A stretch of DNA of 64,000 nucleotides from an uncultured Phycisphaerae bacterium. Lineage in GTDB: Bacteria > Planctomycetota > Phycisphaerae > Sedimentisphaerales > Anaerohalosphaeraceae. The first letter of the stretch is position 1, and every line of letters begins with the position of its first letter. Positions 1-8,573 of the stretch are shown piece by piece. The notes under the pieces were generated by a model that saw only the letters and a list, made by a program, of their open reading frames with translations, searched no databases and was not told the DNA's origin. The position numbers and the translations under genes were made by a program. The stretch is from NCBI GenBank assembly GCA_937949545.1, contig CALEDR010000007.1, positions 1 to 64,000 of the forward strand, read 5' to 3'.

Positions 1-442
1 GCCGCTCTTTTCAAACTGCATCCGATAATCAATTCGCCCCCTGTTCCAAAGTCGGCCGGTTGAAAGAAATCCTCCGCCGGCCCTTATTCTTTCCCCCTTT
101 GGCTTCTCCCTTGGTTTCTGATAACACCCTGCGCTAACCCATCAGCCCTGGCAAAGCCCGGAGAAATGAACATCCACCCCTTTGTTTTTATGGTTACTGA
201 TGATTCGGGCGTGTTTTTCCTTTCTTCATTCTTTATTCTCAATTTTTCCCTTTCCCAATCTGTGTAATCCGCGGTTCAAGATTGGCTCCCATATACGGAA
301 AGCTCTCGTTCTCCGCCTTTGCACCGGCTTATCCATTTTTTCTGAAATGCTCACGGTTTTTGAATCGTCTAATCCAGTGTCTGCTTCGTAAAAAAGAAAG
401 AGCGGATATTTTGTATTCAACAGAATAGAGAGGGGATATGTC
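1..442. other. Left-edge stretch without a recognisable gene
   Basis: I see no convincing gene here. Two short open frames overlap each other on opposite strands around 182-444, but neither has a ribosome-binding site, a recognisable domain or a membrane pattern that would favour it. The right end carries the purine-rich AGAGGGG that serves as the ribosome-binding site of the gene starting at 443. Confidence 0.5.
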
Positions 443-793
443 ATGAATACAGATTTTTATTCTGATTATTCACCGACAGAACTCATCGTTCGGTACCGCA
501 GTCTGCTTCTGCTGTACGGCCTGGCAATCTTTTTTGACACTGTCAGTACCATTCATTTTATGCATCGGGGGGGTGTGGAGATGGAACTGCACCCTCTGGT
601 CCGCTGGGGCTCGATTATCTACGGCCCTGTGGCGGGCCCCCTGCTGTTTGCCTTTCTCTTTAAATTCCTGGCCGGTCTGATAATCCTGTTTTATATCCGC
701 CGGCTGGCCCCTTCGATTTTGCGTCTGGCCGCCCTCATATCCGTCCTGGCCGGGATTTTGAACCTCTGGGGAGAATCGCTCCTGATTCATTAA
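443..793 (+). CDS. Small integral membrane protein (DUF5658-like)
   Basis: A 116-residue protein with about three hydrophobic helices (near residues 20-40, 65-82 and 92-112) and no signal peptide. The first helix and following loop read D-T-V-S-T-I-x-F-M and E-L-H-P-L-V-R, then G-P-V-A-G-P, a spacing typical of the small DUF5658-like membrane proteins of Planctomycetota. AGAGGGG lies about 8 bases before the ATG. No enzymatic residues are apparent; the role is unknown and it should be located in the cytoplasmic membrane. It stands alone, with the next gene 186 bp downstream. Confidence 0.7.
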   Translation: MNTDFYSDYSPTELIVRYRSLLLLYGLAIFFDTVSTIHFMHRGGVEMELHPLVRWGSIIYGPVAGPLLFAFLFKFLAGLIILFYIRRLAPSILRLAALISVLAGILNLWGESLLIH

Positions 794-915
794 AAATTTC
801 TATCCGTTTCTTCATTTTTTTGAATAGAAGTCCGATAAAATCGGACGCCTGAGCACTGCAGCGCATTGTTTGCCCTCTTGAAGTCTGTCAGCCGCCCCGC
901 ATCTGCGCTGCCGTC

Positions 916-944
916 TTTCCCAATCTGTTTTGTGAAGATATAAT
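916..944 (+). promoter_or_regulatory. Candidate sigma70 promoter for the C39-like gene
   Basis: A perfect TATAAT lies at 939-944, 17 bp after a weak -35 (TTTCCC, 916-921), placing the start near 951, about 30 nt before the ATG at 980. The -35 is poor, so this rests on the -10 box and its position. Confidence 0.35.
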
Positions 945-979
945 GGAGTTTAGAAGAAACTCTTATAAGGTCCCGTCAA

Positions 980-1813
980 ATGATATTATGGATACAGGCC
1001 CTTGTGGTAGTCATCGCCGCGGCAGCCGCCCTTTTTCTGGGCCGTTTTTATTTCGCCCGCACCTATCAGCGGGCCGTTTGGGGAGGATTGGCGGCAATCG
1101 CATGGCTCGCATTTGTCCTGACGGCCCATCTGGTACATCTGAACACCACCTACAGCGGGCTTGACTGGGTTGCCGGTTCCCGAAATAAGTTTCTTCTGAT
1201 CGGTTTCGCCTTGTGTTTTGGGCTTCTGGGCCCGATTCCCCACCTGAACCGTCCCTGGAAAAAGACCTTTACACTGTCTATGCTGATGGTGTTTCTGCTG
1301 ATTTTCCTCGGTCTGCCGTTTCTTGTGCCGGCATTGTACAGTCATCGTCTTCGCCAGATGCCGGTTTATCTGGATGAGAACGGGGTCTGTCGGCAGTCCA
1401 CCTCGTTTACCTGCGGCCCAGCCGCCGCCGTGACGGCCCTGAAAAAATTGGGGCTGGAGGCCACCGAATTCCAAATCGCCGTGGCCGCCGGCACCATCCC
1501 CGCCGTTGGTACCGGAATGTGGGATCTCTGTCAGGGACTGCAAAAACTCTTTCCCCCCGAACAATTGCAGTGCCGCTATCTCCGCACAGAGTCGCTGGAC
1601 GACCTGCCCGACGGACAGGTTATTCTGGCCGTTTTGCGGCAGACGTTCTGGCTGGACCACTGCGTTGCGGTCCTCGAAATTACGCCGGAAACCGTCGTGT
1701 TTGCCGACCCGAGCAACGGACTGTGCTCGCTGCCGAGGCGGATTTTTGAGGCCTCCTGGCGAAAAACCGCTTTGGTTCTGGCCCGCCCGGAAAATCCCTG
1801 GGCAGATCTCTGA
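980..1813 (+). CDS. Membrane-anchored C39-family cysteine peptidase-like protein
   Basis: 277 residues. The first 120 form about four hydrophobic helices; the rest is a compact domain of the peptidase C39 type. The catalytic set is visible: Gln139 before the nucleophile, Cys145 in T-C-G-P-A-A-A, His227 in L-D-H-C-V-A-V and Asp243 in F-A-D-P-S-N. C39 domains usually cut double-glycine leaders inside ABC exporters. Here the domain follows a membrane anchor without an ATPase, as in the stand-alone C39-like proteins common in Planctomycetota. The membrane topology puts the domain outside or inside depending on helix count. The substrate is unknown. An AAGG at 972-975 precedes the ATG. Confidence 0.75.
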   Translation: MILWIQALVVVIAAAAALFLGRFYFARTYQRAVWGGLAAIAWLAFVLTAHLVHLNTTYSGLDWVAGSRNKFLLIGFALCFGLLGPIPHLNRPWKKTFTLSMLMVFLLIFLGLPFLVPALYSHRLRQMPVYLDENGVCRQSTSFTCGPAAAVTALKKLGLEATEFQIAVAAGTIPAVGTGMWDLCQGLQKLFPPEQLQCRYLRTESLDDLPDGQVILAVLRQTFWLDHCVAVLEITPETVVFADPSNGLCSLPRRIFEASWRKTALVLARPENPWADL

Positions 1814-1838
1814 TTCATTCGCTTTTCTCATCCGCCGC

Positions 1839-1867
1839 TTTCCAATCGCCGGCGCTGCTGGTATAAT
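1839..1867 (+). promoter_or_regulatory. Sigma70-like promoter with extended -10
   Basis: TTTCCA (1839-1844), a 17-bp spacer, and TATAAT (1862-1867) preceded by TGG, i.e. an extended -10. It would start a transcript with a leader of about 20-25 nt for the gene at 1897. Confidence 0.5.
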
Positions 1868-1896
1868 ACCCGACAAACTTTGCGCGGAGAAAAATA

Positions 1897-2475
1897 ATGA
1901 AACTGCCGAAAATGGATAACCCTCAGCAGTACAGCGGGTTATATATTGTCGATTTCGGGGATCACAGCGGAGTCGGCTTCCTGGCCGAAGAAGTGGCGGA
2001 ACTGCTCGAAAGCGAACAGTACGCCCACATCACAATTTATAAGATTCACCGGGCCTTCCCGGACGGCACAATGGAAATTCGCGGGGTTCGCCGGGAAATC
2101 TTTCAGCTGGAATCGGGAATGTTTTTTTACGCCGCCGATGAGAAAACCGCCCGCGAGGACTACGGCCGTCTGGCCGCTTGTGCCGGACAGATTGAGCCCC
2201 CTGCCCGGGCCAAACTCCATTTGGCACAACTGCCGTCCGAACAATATCTTACGGCCCTGATTTACCCGGCGGAATACGAGGACGAGTTCAGCCGATGGCT
2301 GCTGGATTGTGATTACAGAACTGCCGGGCCTGCGGCAGGCGGCGTCGGCCAGGTGGAGCTGTATTACCGACAGAACCCTGCCGTTCTGGAACGAACACAG
2401 CTCTTTAACAGCCGGTCTGTTGCTTTCCGCGGGCAGGCGCTTCTGGAGGCAGCGAAAAAGGCACTCGTTCGATGA
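1897..2475 (+). CDS. Conserved hypothetical protein, soluble
   Basis: A 192-residue soluble protein with no signal peptide or membrane helix. GGAG eight bases before the ATG supports the start. The sequence alternates short beta and alpha segments (for example Y-S-G-L-Y-I-V-D-F-G near residue 12 and a long terminal helix). I do not recognise a catalytic motif or family. It has its own promoter just upstream and is followed, with a four-base overlap, by a doubtful 61-codon frame. A planctomycete-specific protein is likely, but function cannot be assigned. Confidence 0.65.
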   Translation: MKLPKMDNPQQYSGLYIVDFGDHSGVGFLAEEVAELLESEQYAHITIYKIHRAFPDGTMEIRGVRREIFQLESGMFFYAADEKTAREDYGRLAACAGQIEPPARAKLHLAQLPSEQYLTALIYPAEYEDEFSRWLLDCDYRTAGPAAGGVGQVELYYRQNPAVLERTQLFNSRSVAFRGQALLEAAKKALVR

Positions 2476-2657
2476 ATCCAAAATATTCCCTCAAACAGCG
2501 GGTTTTCGGGTTGGCCGCAGGCCTGTTCCTCGGCACGAAAACCCCTCCTGTCGATACAAAAACAAGCCTTTTTAAGGATTCTGCACAGCGAATCGGCGTC
2601 CGATTCACGGAACAAATCCGAGACATCTTCCGGAAAAATTGGCTCAAAATCTGGTAA
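2472..2657 (+). CDS. Doubtful 61-codon reading frame
   Basis: This frame starts on the ATGA that overlaps the stop of the preceding gene, an arrangement seen in translationally coupled genes. The product has a short hydrophobic stretch (F-G-L-A-A-G-L-F-L-G, residues 12-21) followed by a basic region. There is no family match I know and no separate ribosome-binding site. It may be a real coupled small membrane-associated peptide, or chance. Confidence 0.25.
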   Translation: MNPKYSLKQRVFGLAAGLFLGTKTPPVDTKTSLFKDSAQRIGVRFTEQIRDIFRKNWLKIW

Positions 2658-2684
2658 AATTTTCTTTTTTATTGGGGATTTTTC

Positions 2685-2713
2685 TTGACATCGTCCTATA
2701 AAACCACTATTTT
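2685..2713 (+). promoter_or_regulatory. Strong sigma70-like promoter upstream of a small RNA
   Basis: A perfect TTGACA (2685-2690), exactly 17 bp, then TATTTT (2708-2713). No gene follows on this strand before a terminator at 2848-2888, so the promoter appears to make a short RNA of about 170 nt. Confidence 0.6.
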
Positions 2714-2719
2714 TCACAA

Positions 2720-2888
2720 AATTTTTGACTGCTTTCTATGGAGTGAGGTTTTTTAGGACAGAGAATGATTTCCGGCATAGGGTTTATTATTAAAGAAAAA
2801 TAAAACCCATAGCCGAAACATTAAAAGCAAGAGTTTTCTCCCCTCCGGAAAACATCAGGAAATCAGAATTTCCTGATGTTTTCTTTTT
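2720..2888 (+). ncRNA. Candidate structured small RNA A
   Basis: Bounded by a good promoter and an intrinsic terminator. Three helices can be read: a closing stem TGCTTT (2730-2735) with AAAGCA (2824-2829); an inner hairpin CGGC 2773-2776 with GCCG 2812-2815 and GGGTTT 2780-2785 with AAACCC 2803-2808, separated by a symmetric 3x3 internal loop; and the terminator hairpin. A 12-codon frame with AGGA before it starts at 2765 inside the inner hairpin, but its peptide shows no attenuator-like residue run. The length resembles 6S RNA, but I cannot show 6S features. Confidence 0.5.
2848..2888 (+). terminator. Intrinsic terminator
   Basis: A 16-bp perfect inverted repeat (2848-2863 with 2868-2883), a 4-nt loop and a following run of five T on the plus strand. 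It ends small RNA A and lies tail-to-tail with the lipoprotein gene. Confidence 0.85.
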
Positions 2889-2905
2889 CTAAAGAAAAGA
2901 CCTTG

Positions 2906-3334
2906 CTATTTTTCACCCAGCTTAAATTTCGAAATGTCGCCGCCCTTTTCGGCAATGTACTGCACATAAACATTCAGCCGGGCTGTCAAGTCGCTGACGG
3001 CATTGGTCAGGTTGAGAATATCTTTCTGGATGGCCTGGGCTTCGTTGCCCGCCTTCTGTGCCAGCGGAATGACGGCAAATTTTTCCATCAGTTTTTCCAG
3101 CTGGGCCTGTTTGGAGGTGATTTCATCCACATACTTCTGGGCGGTTTTTTCGAGGGAGGCCAGGTCCATCTTGGCGGCGGCTTGTTTGAGCTGCTCGATG
3201 GAGGAGGTCAGATCAATCCCCGCTGTTTCGGTTTGGGATGAAGCGGAAGGCGATGAGACCGATGAAGACCCTTTCTTTGAGCAGCCCCAGACCGCCAGCA
3301 TAACCGCCGCTGTGAGAATCAGAAACTTTTTCAT
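2906..3334 (-). CDS. Small coiled-coil lipoprotein
   Basis: 142 residues with a lipoprotein signal (M-K-K-F then a hydrophobic stretch ending A-V-W-G-C, Cys18), a Ser-rich linker and then a helical domain with heptad-like spacing (about residues 45-135, many Lys, Glu, Gln, Leu). It should be lipid-anchored in the envelope, possibly as a trimeric or dimeric coiled coil. No enzymatic motif is present. It has its own promoter and is flanked on both sides by candidate small RNAs transcribed from the opposite strand. Confidence 0.75.
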   Translation of the reverse strand: MKKFLILTAAVMLAVWGCSKKGSSSVSSPSASSQTETAGIDLTSSIEQLKQAAAKMDLASLEKTAQKYVDEITSKQAQLEKLMEKFAVIPLAQKAGNEAQAIQKDILNLTNAVSDLTARLNVYVQYIAEKGGDISKFKLGEK

Positions 3335-3378
3335 AAGGGTGGCCTTTCAAAAATACCAATATAAGACTACATATATCC

Positions 3379-3406
3379 AGTATATATAGGCTTTCCCTTA
3401 ATTCAA
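3379..3406 (-). promoter_or_regulatory. Promoter of the lipoprotein gene
   Basis: On the minus strand TTGAAT (3406-3401), 16 bp, and TATACT (3384-3379). The expected start is near 3372, about 40 nt before the ATG at 3334. Confidence 0.5.
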
Positions 3407-3479
3407 GAAAAAAATTTTGGGAAAATGAGTGGATGTGTCCTGAACTAATTTAATTTTTTTAAAAAAGGCGGAATTTCTC

Positions 3480-3508
3480 TTGCAAATTTCTCCGGCAGCC
3501 GATATAGT
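3480..3508 (+). promoter_or_regulatory. Sigma70-like promoter upstream of small RNA B
   Basis: TTGCAA (3480-3485), 17 bp, TATAGT (3503-3508). No open frame follows on this strand before the terminator at 3612-3641. Confidence 0.6.
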
Positions 3509-3514
3509 AATGGT

Positions 3515-3641
3515 AGATTTAATGCTCTTTTTCTTTAATACCCTATTCAGCGGGTCAAGACGGATTTGAGTAAATAAGCTTGTTCTATTTATTGAAACCC
3601 ACGTCTTGCCCAGGCAGATACGAAAGTATCTGCCTTTTTTT
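3515..3641 (+). ncRNA. Candidate structured small RNA B
   Basis: About 127 nt between a promoter and a terminator in an intergenic region without genes on this strand. A long stem pairs GGGTCAAGACG (3552-3562) with CGTCTTGCCC (3602-3611), one base bulged. Nested inside, AGTAAATA (3569-3576) pairs with TATTTATT (3586-3593). The terminator hairpin follows directly. I do not recognise a known RNA family. It could be a trans-acting regulator or an antisense RNA. Confidence 0.55.
3612..3641 (+). terminator. Intrinsic terminator with GAAA tetraloop
   Basis: AGGCAGATAC (3612-3621), GAAA loop, GTATCTGCCT (3626-3635) and a run of seven T (3635-3641). It ends small RNA B. Confidence 0.9.
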
Positions 3642-3674
3642 ATGCGCCCCCTGTGCCGGTCCGCCCTGCTACCC

Positions 3675-3872
3675 CTAAGAAATTCCGTACTCCGTCAGAT
3701 ACACCGCCAGCAGGATATGCCGCAGTTTGTCATCCGATAGACTGTCCAGACAGGGCTCGGTAAAATCCAGTTTCAGCCGACCCTTGAAATGAAGCAGCCG
3801 ATCCTTCAATTCCTGACGGGATAGAGAGGCCACCTCTGAACAAATGCTTTCATAAGTGATTTGCACACCCAT
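3675..3872 (-). CDS. Small conserved-looking hypothetical protein
   Basis: 65 residues, soluble and helical, starting M-G-V-Q-I-T-Y with a good ribosome-binding site (GGAGTG about 8 bases before the ATG). No Cys pair, membrane segment or HTH is obvious. It ends just past the terminator of small RNA B, so the two are transcribed toward each other. Function unknown. Confidence 0.55.
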   Translation of the reverse strand: MGVQITYESICSEVASLSRQELKDRLLHFKGRLKLDFTEPCLDSLSDDKLRHILLAVYLTEYGIS

Positions 3873-4052
3873 TTTGCATCACTCCGAGTTTTGAACATCC
3901 TTTGGATGTATCGTGTTTTCAGGCAGGCGGAATAATCATGCGGACAGAGAAAAAAGATTTTTTTGGCCGAGGCCGTCCCTACAAACGCTACAGGTATTCC
4001 AGATGAAAAAAAACGTTGTCTATTGCCCCCAAAGATGATACCTTCTAGGCCG

Positions 4053-5102
4053 ATGAGAACGGACCAATTGGATTATGATTTGCCGGAAGAGCTGATTGCC
4101 CAAAGGCCGTCCGAGCGGCGGCCGCAGTCACGGATGCTGGTCCTGCATCGTGCCGACGGATGGATTGAAGACCGCCATTTTACCGACCTGCCCAACTATC
4201 TTCGCTCGGGCGACTGCCTGGTCCTCAACGATACGAAGGTGCTGCCGGCTCGTTTTTTCTGCCGCAAGTCCACCGGCGGACTGCTGGAAGGGCTGTTTCT
4301 CGAAGAGACCGAAAGCGGATGCTGGAAAGTCCTGCTGAAAAACGCACGGAACATCAAGGCGGGAACCCGGCTGACTTTTTTAGACCGAAAGGGGCGGCTG
4401 TGGCAGGATTTCGATGTTCTCGAAAAACTCCCCGAAGGGCAATGGGTCATTCGTCCGACTCTGCAGGCAAGCGTGGAAATGATTCTGGAGGCCATCGGCA
4501 CGGCTCCCCTTCCGCCTTATATCAAACGGCCCGCCGCCCCCGAACACCCTGAAGAAGACCTGGCCCGCTATCAGACGGTCTATGCCCACAGGCCGGGAGC
4601 CGTGGCCGCGCCGACCGCGGGTCTTCATTTTGACAAGACTCTGCTGGCCCGCCTGGAGGACATGGGGGTTCGAACGGCGTATCTGACGCTTCATGTCGGA
4701 ATCGGAACCTTTCGGCCTGTCCAGACCGAGACCCTCGAAGAGCATACGATGCACAGCGAGCGGTATGAAATCAGCCCGCAGGCGGCAGAAATCATCAATA
4801 CGGCGGCTAAAGAAGGCGGACGCATTGTTGCTGTCGGCACGACCTCGGTGCGGACTCTTGAAACGGTCGCGGAAAACCGACAGGTCCATGCGGCCTCGGG
4901 CCGGACCGATTTATTCATTACGCCGGGGTATTCCTTCAAAATTGTAGATGCGATGATTACGAACTTTCACCTGCCGCGTTCGACCCTCCTGGCCCTCGTT
5001 GCCGCTTTCGCCGGTCTGGAAACGATTCTGGACGCCTACCGCCGCGCTGCGCGCGAGCGCTACCGTTTTTACTCCTACGGCGATGCAATGCTGATTCTGT
5101 AA
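4053..5102 (+). CDS. queA: tRNA preQ1(34) S-adenosylmethionine ribosyltransferase-isomerase
   Basis: A 349-residue protein that transfers and rearranges the ribosyl part of S-adenosylmethionine onto preQ1 at position 34 of tRNAs (Tyr, His, Asn, Asp), giving epoxyqueuosine. The family start M-R-T-D-x-x-D-Y-x-L-P-E-E-L-I-A-Q fixes the ATG at 4053; in-frame ATGs lie upstream at 3963 and 4035. Other signatures are A-A-P-T-A-G-L-H-F near residue 188, the H-V-G-I-G-T-F-R-P stretch, and F-H-L-P-R-S-T-L near the end. Length is normal for the family. Other queuosine genes are not in this window. The next gene follows after 13 bp. Confidence 0.95.
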   Translation: MRTDQLDYDLPEELIAQRPSERRPQSRMLVLHRADGWIEDRHFTDLPNYLRSGDCLVLNDTKVLPARFFCRKSTGGLLEGLFLEETESGCWKVLLKNARNIKAGTRLTFLDRKGRLWQDFDVLEKLPEGQWVIRPTLQASVEMILEAIGTAPLPPYIKRPAAPEHPEEDLARYQTVYAHRPGAVAAPTAGLHFDKTLLARLEDMGVRTAYLTLHVGIGTFRPVQTETLEEHTMHSERYEISPQAAEIINTAAKEGGRIVAVGTTSVRTLETVAENRQVHAASGRTDLFITPGYSFKIVDAMITNFHLPRSTLLALVAAFAGLETILDAYRRAARERYRFYSYGDAMLIL

Positions 5103-5115
5103 AAAGAAATCGCAC

Positions 5116-6120
5116 ATGACAAGTCCGAAATCGTTGCTGGACCTGACCGCAACCGGACAGCTGTCCGTCCGTTTTCTTCTTCTGCTGGCGGCGGCAGGGT
5201 TGTATCTTTTCTTTCTGTATCAGCGCTTTCGGAAGGGCCGATGGATGAGTGTACTGATGTCTGTATTGGGCGCTGCGGCGGCGGTGTATGTCGGCCTGGC
5301 CCTGATGCTTTGGCTGTTGCAGCCGCGGCTTGTCTTTTATCCAGCCCGGGAACACGATTGGCGCCCCGAAGAGGTCGGTCTGCCTTATGAACCCGTCAGA
5401 ATGTACACGGAGGACGGGATTGAACTGGACGCATGGTTCGTACCCGCCCAAAACGCTTCTTATACCATTCTTTTCTGTCACGGCAATGCGGGCAATATCA
5501 GTCATCGGCTTGATTCGCTGCTGCTGTTTCGAGAATGGGGTCTGAATTGTCTGATTTTTGACTACCGCGGGTATGGACACAGCAGCGGGCGGCCTTCCGA
5601 AAAAGGACTCTATCAGGATGCGGCGGCCTGCTGGAAATGGCTCACAGAAGTTCGGCAGATTCCGCCGGAGACCATTATCCTTTACGGGCAATCGCTGGGC
5701 GGGGCGGTTGCGGCCAATCTGGCCGCACGACTGGCCGAGCAGGGAGGGCCTCAGCCGGCCGGATTGGTGATTGAAAGCTGCTTTAGTTCTCTTGTTGACA
5801 TCGGAAGGCATTATTACCCGTGGTTTCCCGTCCGCTGGTTTGCCCGCTTCCGGTTTGATACAGTTCAGGCTGTGCGAAAGGTTCGCATTCCCATCCTTGT
5901 CATTCACAGCCCGGACGATGAAATAGTTCCATTTGAATTCGGACACAAAATCTTTGAAAACGCCAACCCTCCCAAACAGTTTTCCCGAATTTCCGGCAGC
6001 CACAACGAAGGATTTCTTCAGGATTTACAAACCTATCAAACGATTTGGACGGAATGGGTGGAACAACTCAAAAATCACACCTCGTCCGCCTCGAAGAAAC
6101 TGAATGATAGCTCTTTGTAA
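5116..6120 (+). CDS. Membrane-anchored alpha/beta hydrolase (ABHD13/17, YfhR-like)
   Basis: 334 residues. Two hydrophobic helices (about 18-36 and 45-68) precede an alpha/beta-hydrolase fold. H-G-N-A-G-N (122-127) forms the oxyanion loop, Ser193 in G-Q-S-L-G-G is the nucleophile, one of Asp267/268 in S-P-D-D is the acid, and His296 in G-S-H-N is the base. This layout matches the BEM46/ABHD13-17 group of serine hydrolases, often lipases, thioesterases or peptidases. The substrate is not predictable. It follows queA closely and probably shares its transcript; the hairpin at 6294-6329 could end it. Confidence 0.85.
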   Translation: MTSPKSLLDLTATGQLSVRFLLLLAAAGLYLFFLYQRFRKGRWMSVLMSVLGAAAAVYVGLALMLWLLQPRLVFYPAREHDWRPEEVGLPYEPVRMYTEDGIELDAWFVPAQNASYTILFCHGNAGNISHRLDSLLLFREWGLNCLIFDYRGYGHSSGRPSEKGLYQDAAACWKWLTEVRQIPPETIILYGQSLGGAVAANLAARLAEQGGPQPAGLVIESCFSSLVDIGRHYYPWFPVRWFARFRFDTVQAVRKVRIPILVIHSPDDEIVPFEFGHKIFENANPPKQFSRISGSHNEGFLQDLQTYQTIWTEWVEQLKNHTSSASKKLNDSSL

Positions 6121-6258
6121 AAAAAGGAGATGTCGCTTTTCCCTGCCGGCCGGAATCGAGCGGGCGATCTGTAGAAACTGATGGGGAAAATAATTTTCAA
6201 AAATAGGGGTTTTTCCTTATTGCGAAAAACTCGAAAACGTGCGATATATAATATGGAC

Positions 6259-6329
6259 GGTGAGCCAAGGGAGGTTTGGCTTATTTTGGCGGGACCTTCG
6301 GCAGGATTGTTTCTGCCGAAGGTTTTTTT
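6259..6329 (+). ncRNA. Candidate short RNA or 3'-UTR element with GGGAGG loop
   Basis: AGCCAA (6263-6268) and TTGGCT (6276-6281) form a stem that presents GGGAGGT in its loop, followed by a strong terminator. A TATAAT at 6247-6252 precedes it, but the only -35-like TTGCGA (6220-6225) is 21 bp away. A G-G-A in a hairpin loop is the binding mode of CsrA/RsmA. It may also just be the 3' end of the hydrolase transcript. Confidence 0.3.
6294..6329 (+). terminator. Intrinsic terminator
   Basis: ACCTTCGGCAG (6294-6304) pairs with CTGCCGAAGGT (6313-6323), an 8-nt loop, then a run of seven T (6323-6329). It separates the hydrolase from enolase. Confidence 0.85.
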
Positions 6330-6383
6330 ATGGACTGCGGGGGATTCTGATATTTTGCGTCCGATTTTCTCCAAAAACACTTC

Positions 6384-6412
6384 TTGACGCATTCGGTTTC
6401 ATCGGATACAGT
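6384..6412 (+). promoter_or_regulatory. Enolase promoter
   Basis: TTGACG (6384-6389), 17 bp, TACAGT (6407-6412). It predicts a leader of about 80 nt before the ATG at 6501. Confidence 0.5.
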
Positions 6413-6425
6413 CTGGCTCCGTTGA

Positions 6426-7796
<1,371 letters not shown>

Positions 7797-7815
7797 CCAG
7801 ACCGAAAAATGACAG

Positions 7816-7852
7816 CAGAGGCCCTTGGATCCCCAAGGGTCTCTGTTTTTTT
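7816..7852 (+). terminator. Enolase terminator
   Basis: A 13-bp stem (7816-7828 with 7833-7845, one G-T pair), a 4-nt loop and seven T (7846-7852). Reading frames that begin upstream of it for the next gene are therefore unlikely. Confidence 0.9.
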
Positions 7853-7886
7853 AGTCTTTCGGCAGTCCAGAACCGATAGAATTTTT

Positions 7887-8402
7887 ATGCCGACTCGAAT
7901 CAGTTTGATAATTCGTTTTCTGTTTTTTTGCATGTTTTTCAGCATCGGGGCCGGCACCATCACGTTTTCCATTCTTCTGGAACCGGAATTGAGCACCTAC
8001 TTTCGAAACCGTCAGGCCCTTGCTCAGCTGGAGGCGGAAAACAAACGGCTGGCGGAACTGACGGAAAAATACCAGATGCAGATTGACCTGATTCATCAGG
8101 AGCCGAATCTTCTGCGCCGGCTCGAATGGGTCACATTCGGAAGGGCTTACCGATCCGGGAGCGAGGATGCAGCAACAGTGCCGACATTCGACAGAAGTCT
8201 GCAGGAAACCGCCAAAGCCGTACTGGAGGAGATTGACTCCAAACCCGAGCAGGCCCCGCTGCCGGAATGGTTTGAACGATGCATCCAGCCCCGAATCCGC
8301 CTGTCTCTCTTTCTGGCCGGCTGCGGCCTGGTTCTTATCACATTCCTTTTTTTCGGAAGCCCCGCGGAATCCGACAATTCCTCAGGCAGGCACTTCAATT
8401 AA
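7887..8402 (+). CDS. FtsB/DivIC-like septum formation initiator protein
   Basis: 171 residues from the ATG at 7887, placed after the enolase terminator. A membrane helix (about residues 7-28) is followed by a coiled coil rich in Leu, Glu and Gln (about 38-75) ending in an N-L-L-R-R-L-E-W segment, the plan of FtsB/DivIC, which links FtsL and FtsQ at the division site. Adjacency to eno, as in many bacteria, supports this. Unlike FtsB it has a second membrane helix near residues 137-156, so the middle may loop outside between two anchors. The ribosome-binding site is weak. Confidence 0.65.
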   Translation: MPTRISLIIRFLFFCMFFSIGAGTITFSILLEPELSTYFRNRQALAQLEAENKRLAELTEKYQMQIDLIHQEPNLLRRLEWVTFGRAYRSGSEDAATVPTFDRSLQETAKAVLEEIDSKPEQAPLPEWFERCIQPRIRLSLFLAGCGLVLITFLFFGSPAESDNSSGRHFN

Positions 8403-8573
8403 ATGGTTTTTCCCGCCAAATTTATAGGGAATGCGGCTCTGCTATGTCTGTTTTTATGAAAATAGGAACCTTTTCAGTGAAAAGGGAGGGAATGCCGATA
8501 TACTTCTTAGAACCGTTAAACAGCTTATCAGTGTTGAAATCTTTGTTTTTGGATGATTATAGGACCGAAAGCA

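Noticed and set aside
830-846. Hairpin GTCCGAT-AAA-ATCGGAC after the first gene
   Set aside because: Stem of only seven pairs and no T run after it, so it is not called a terminator.
7809-7886. Upstream extension of the FtsB-like gene to an ATG at 7809
   Set aside because: It would place the start before and inside the enolase terminator (7816-7852); the membrane helix begins naturally after the ATG at 7887.
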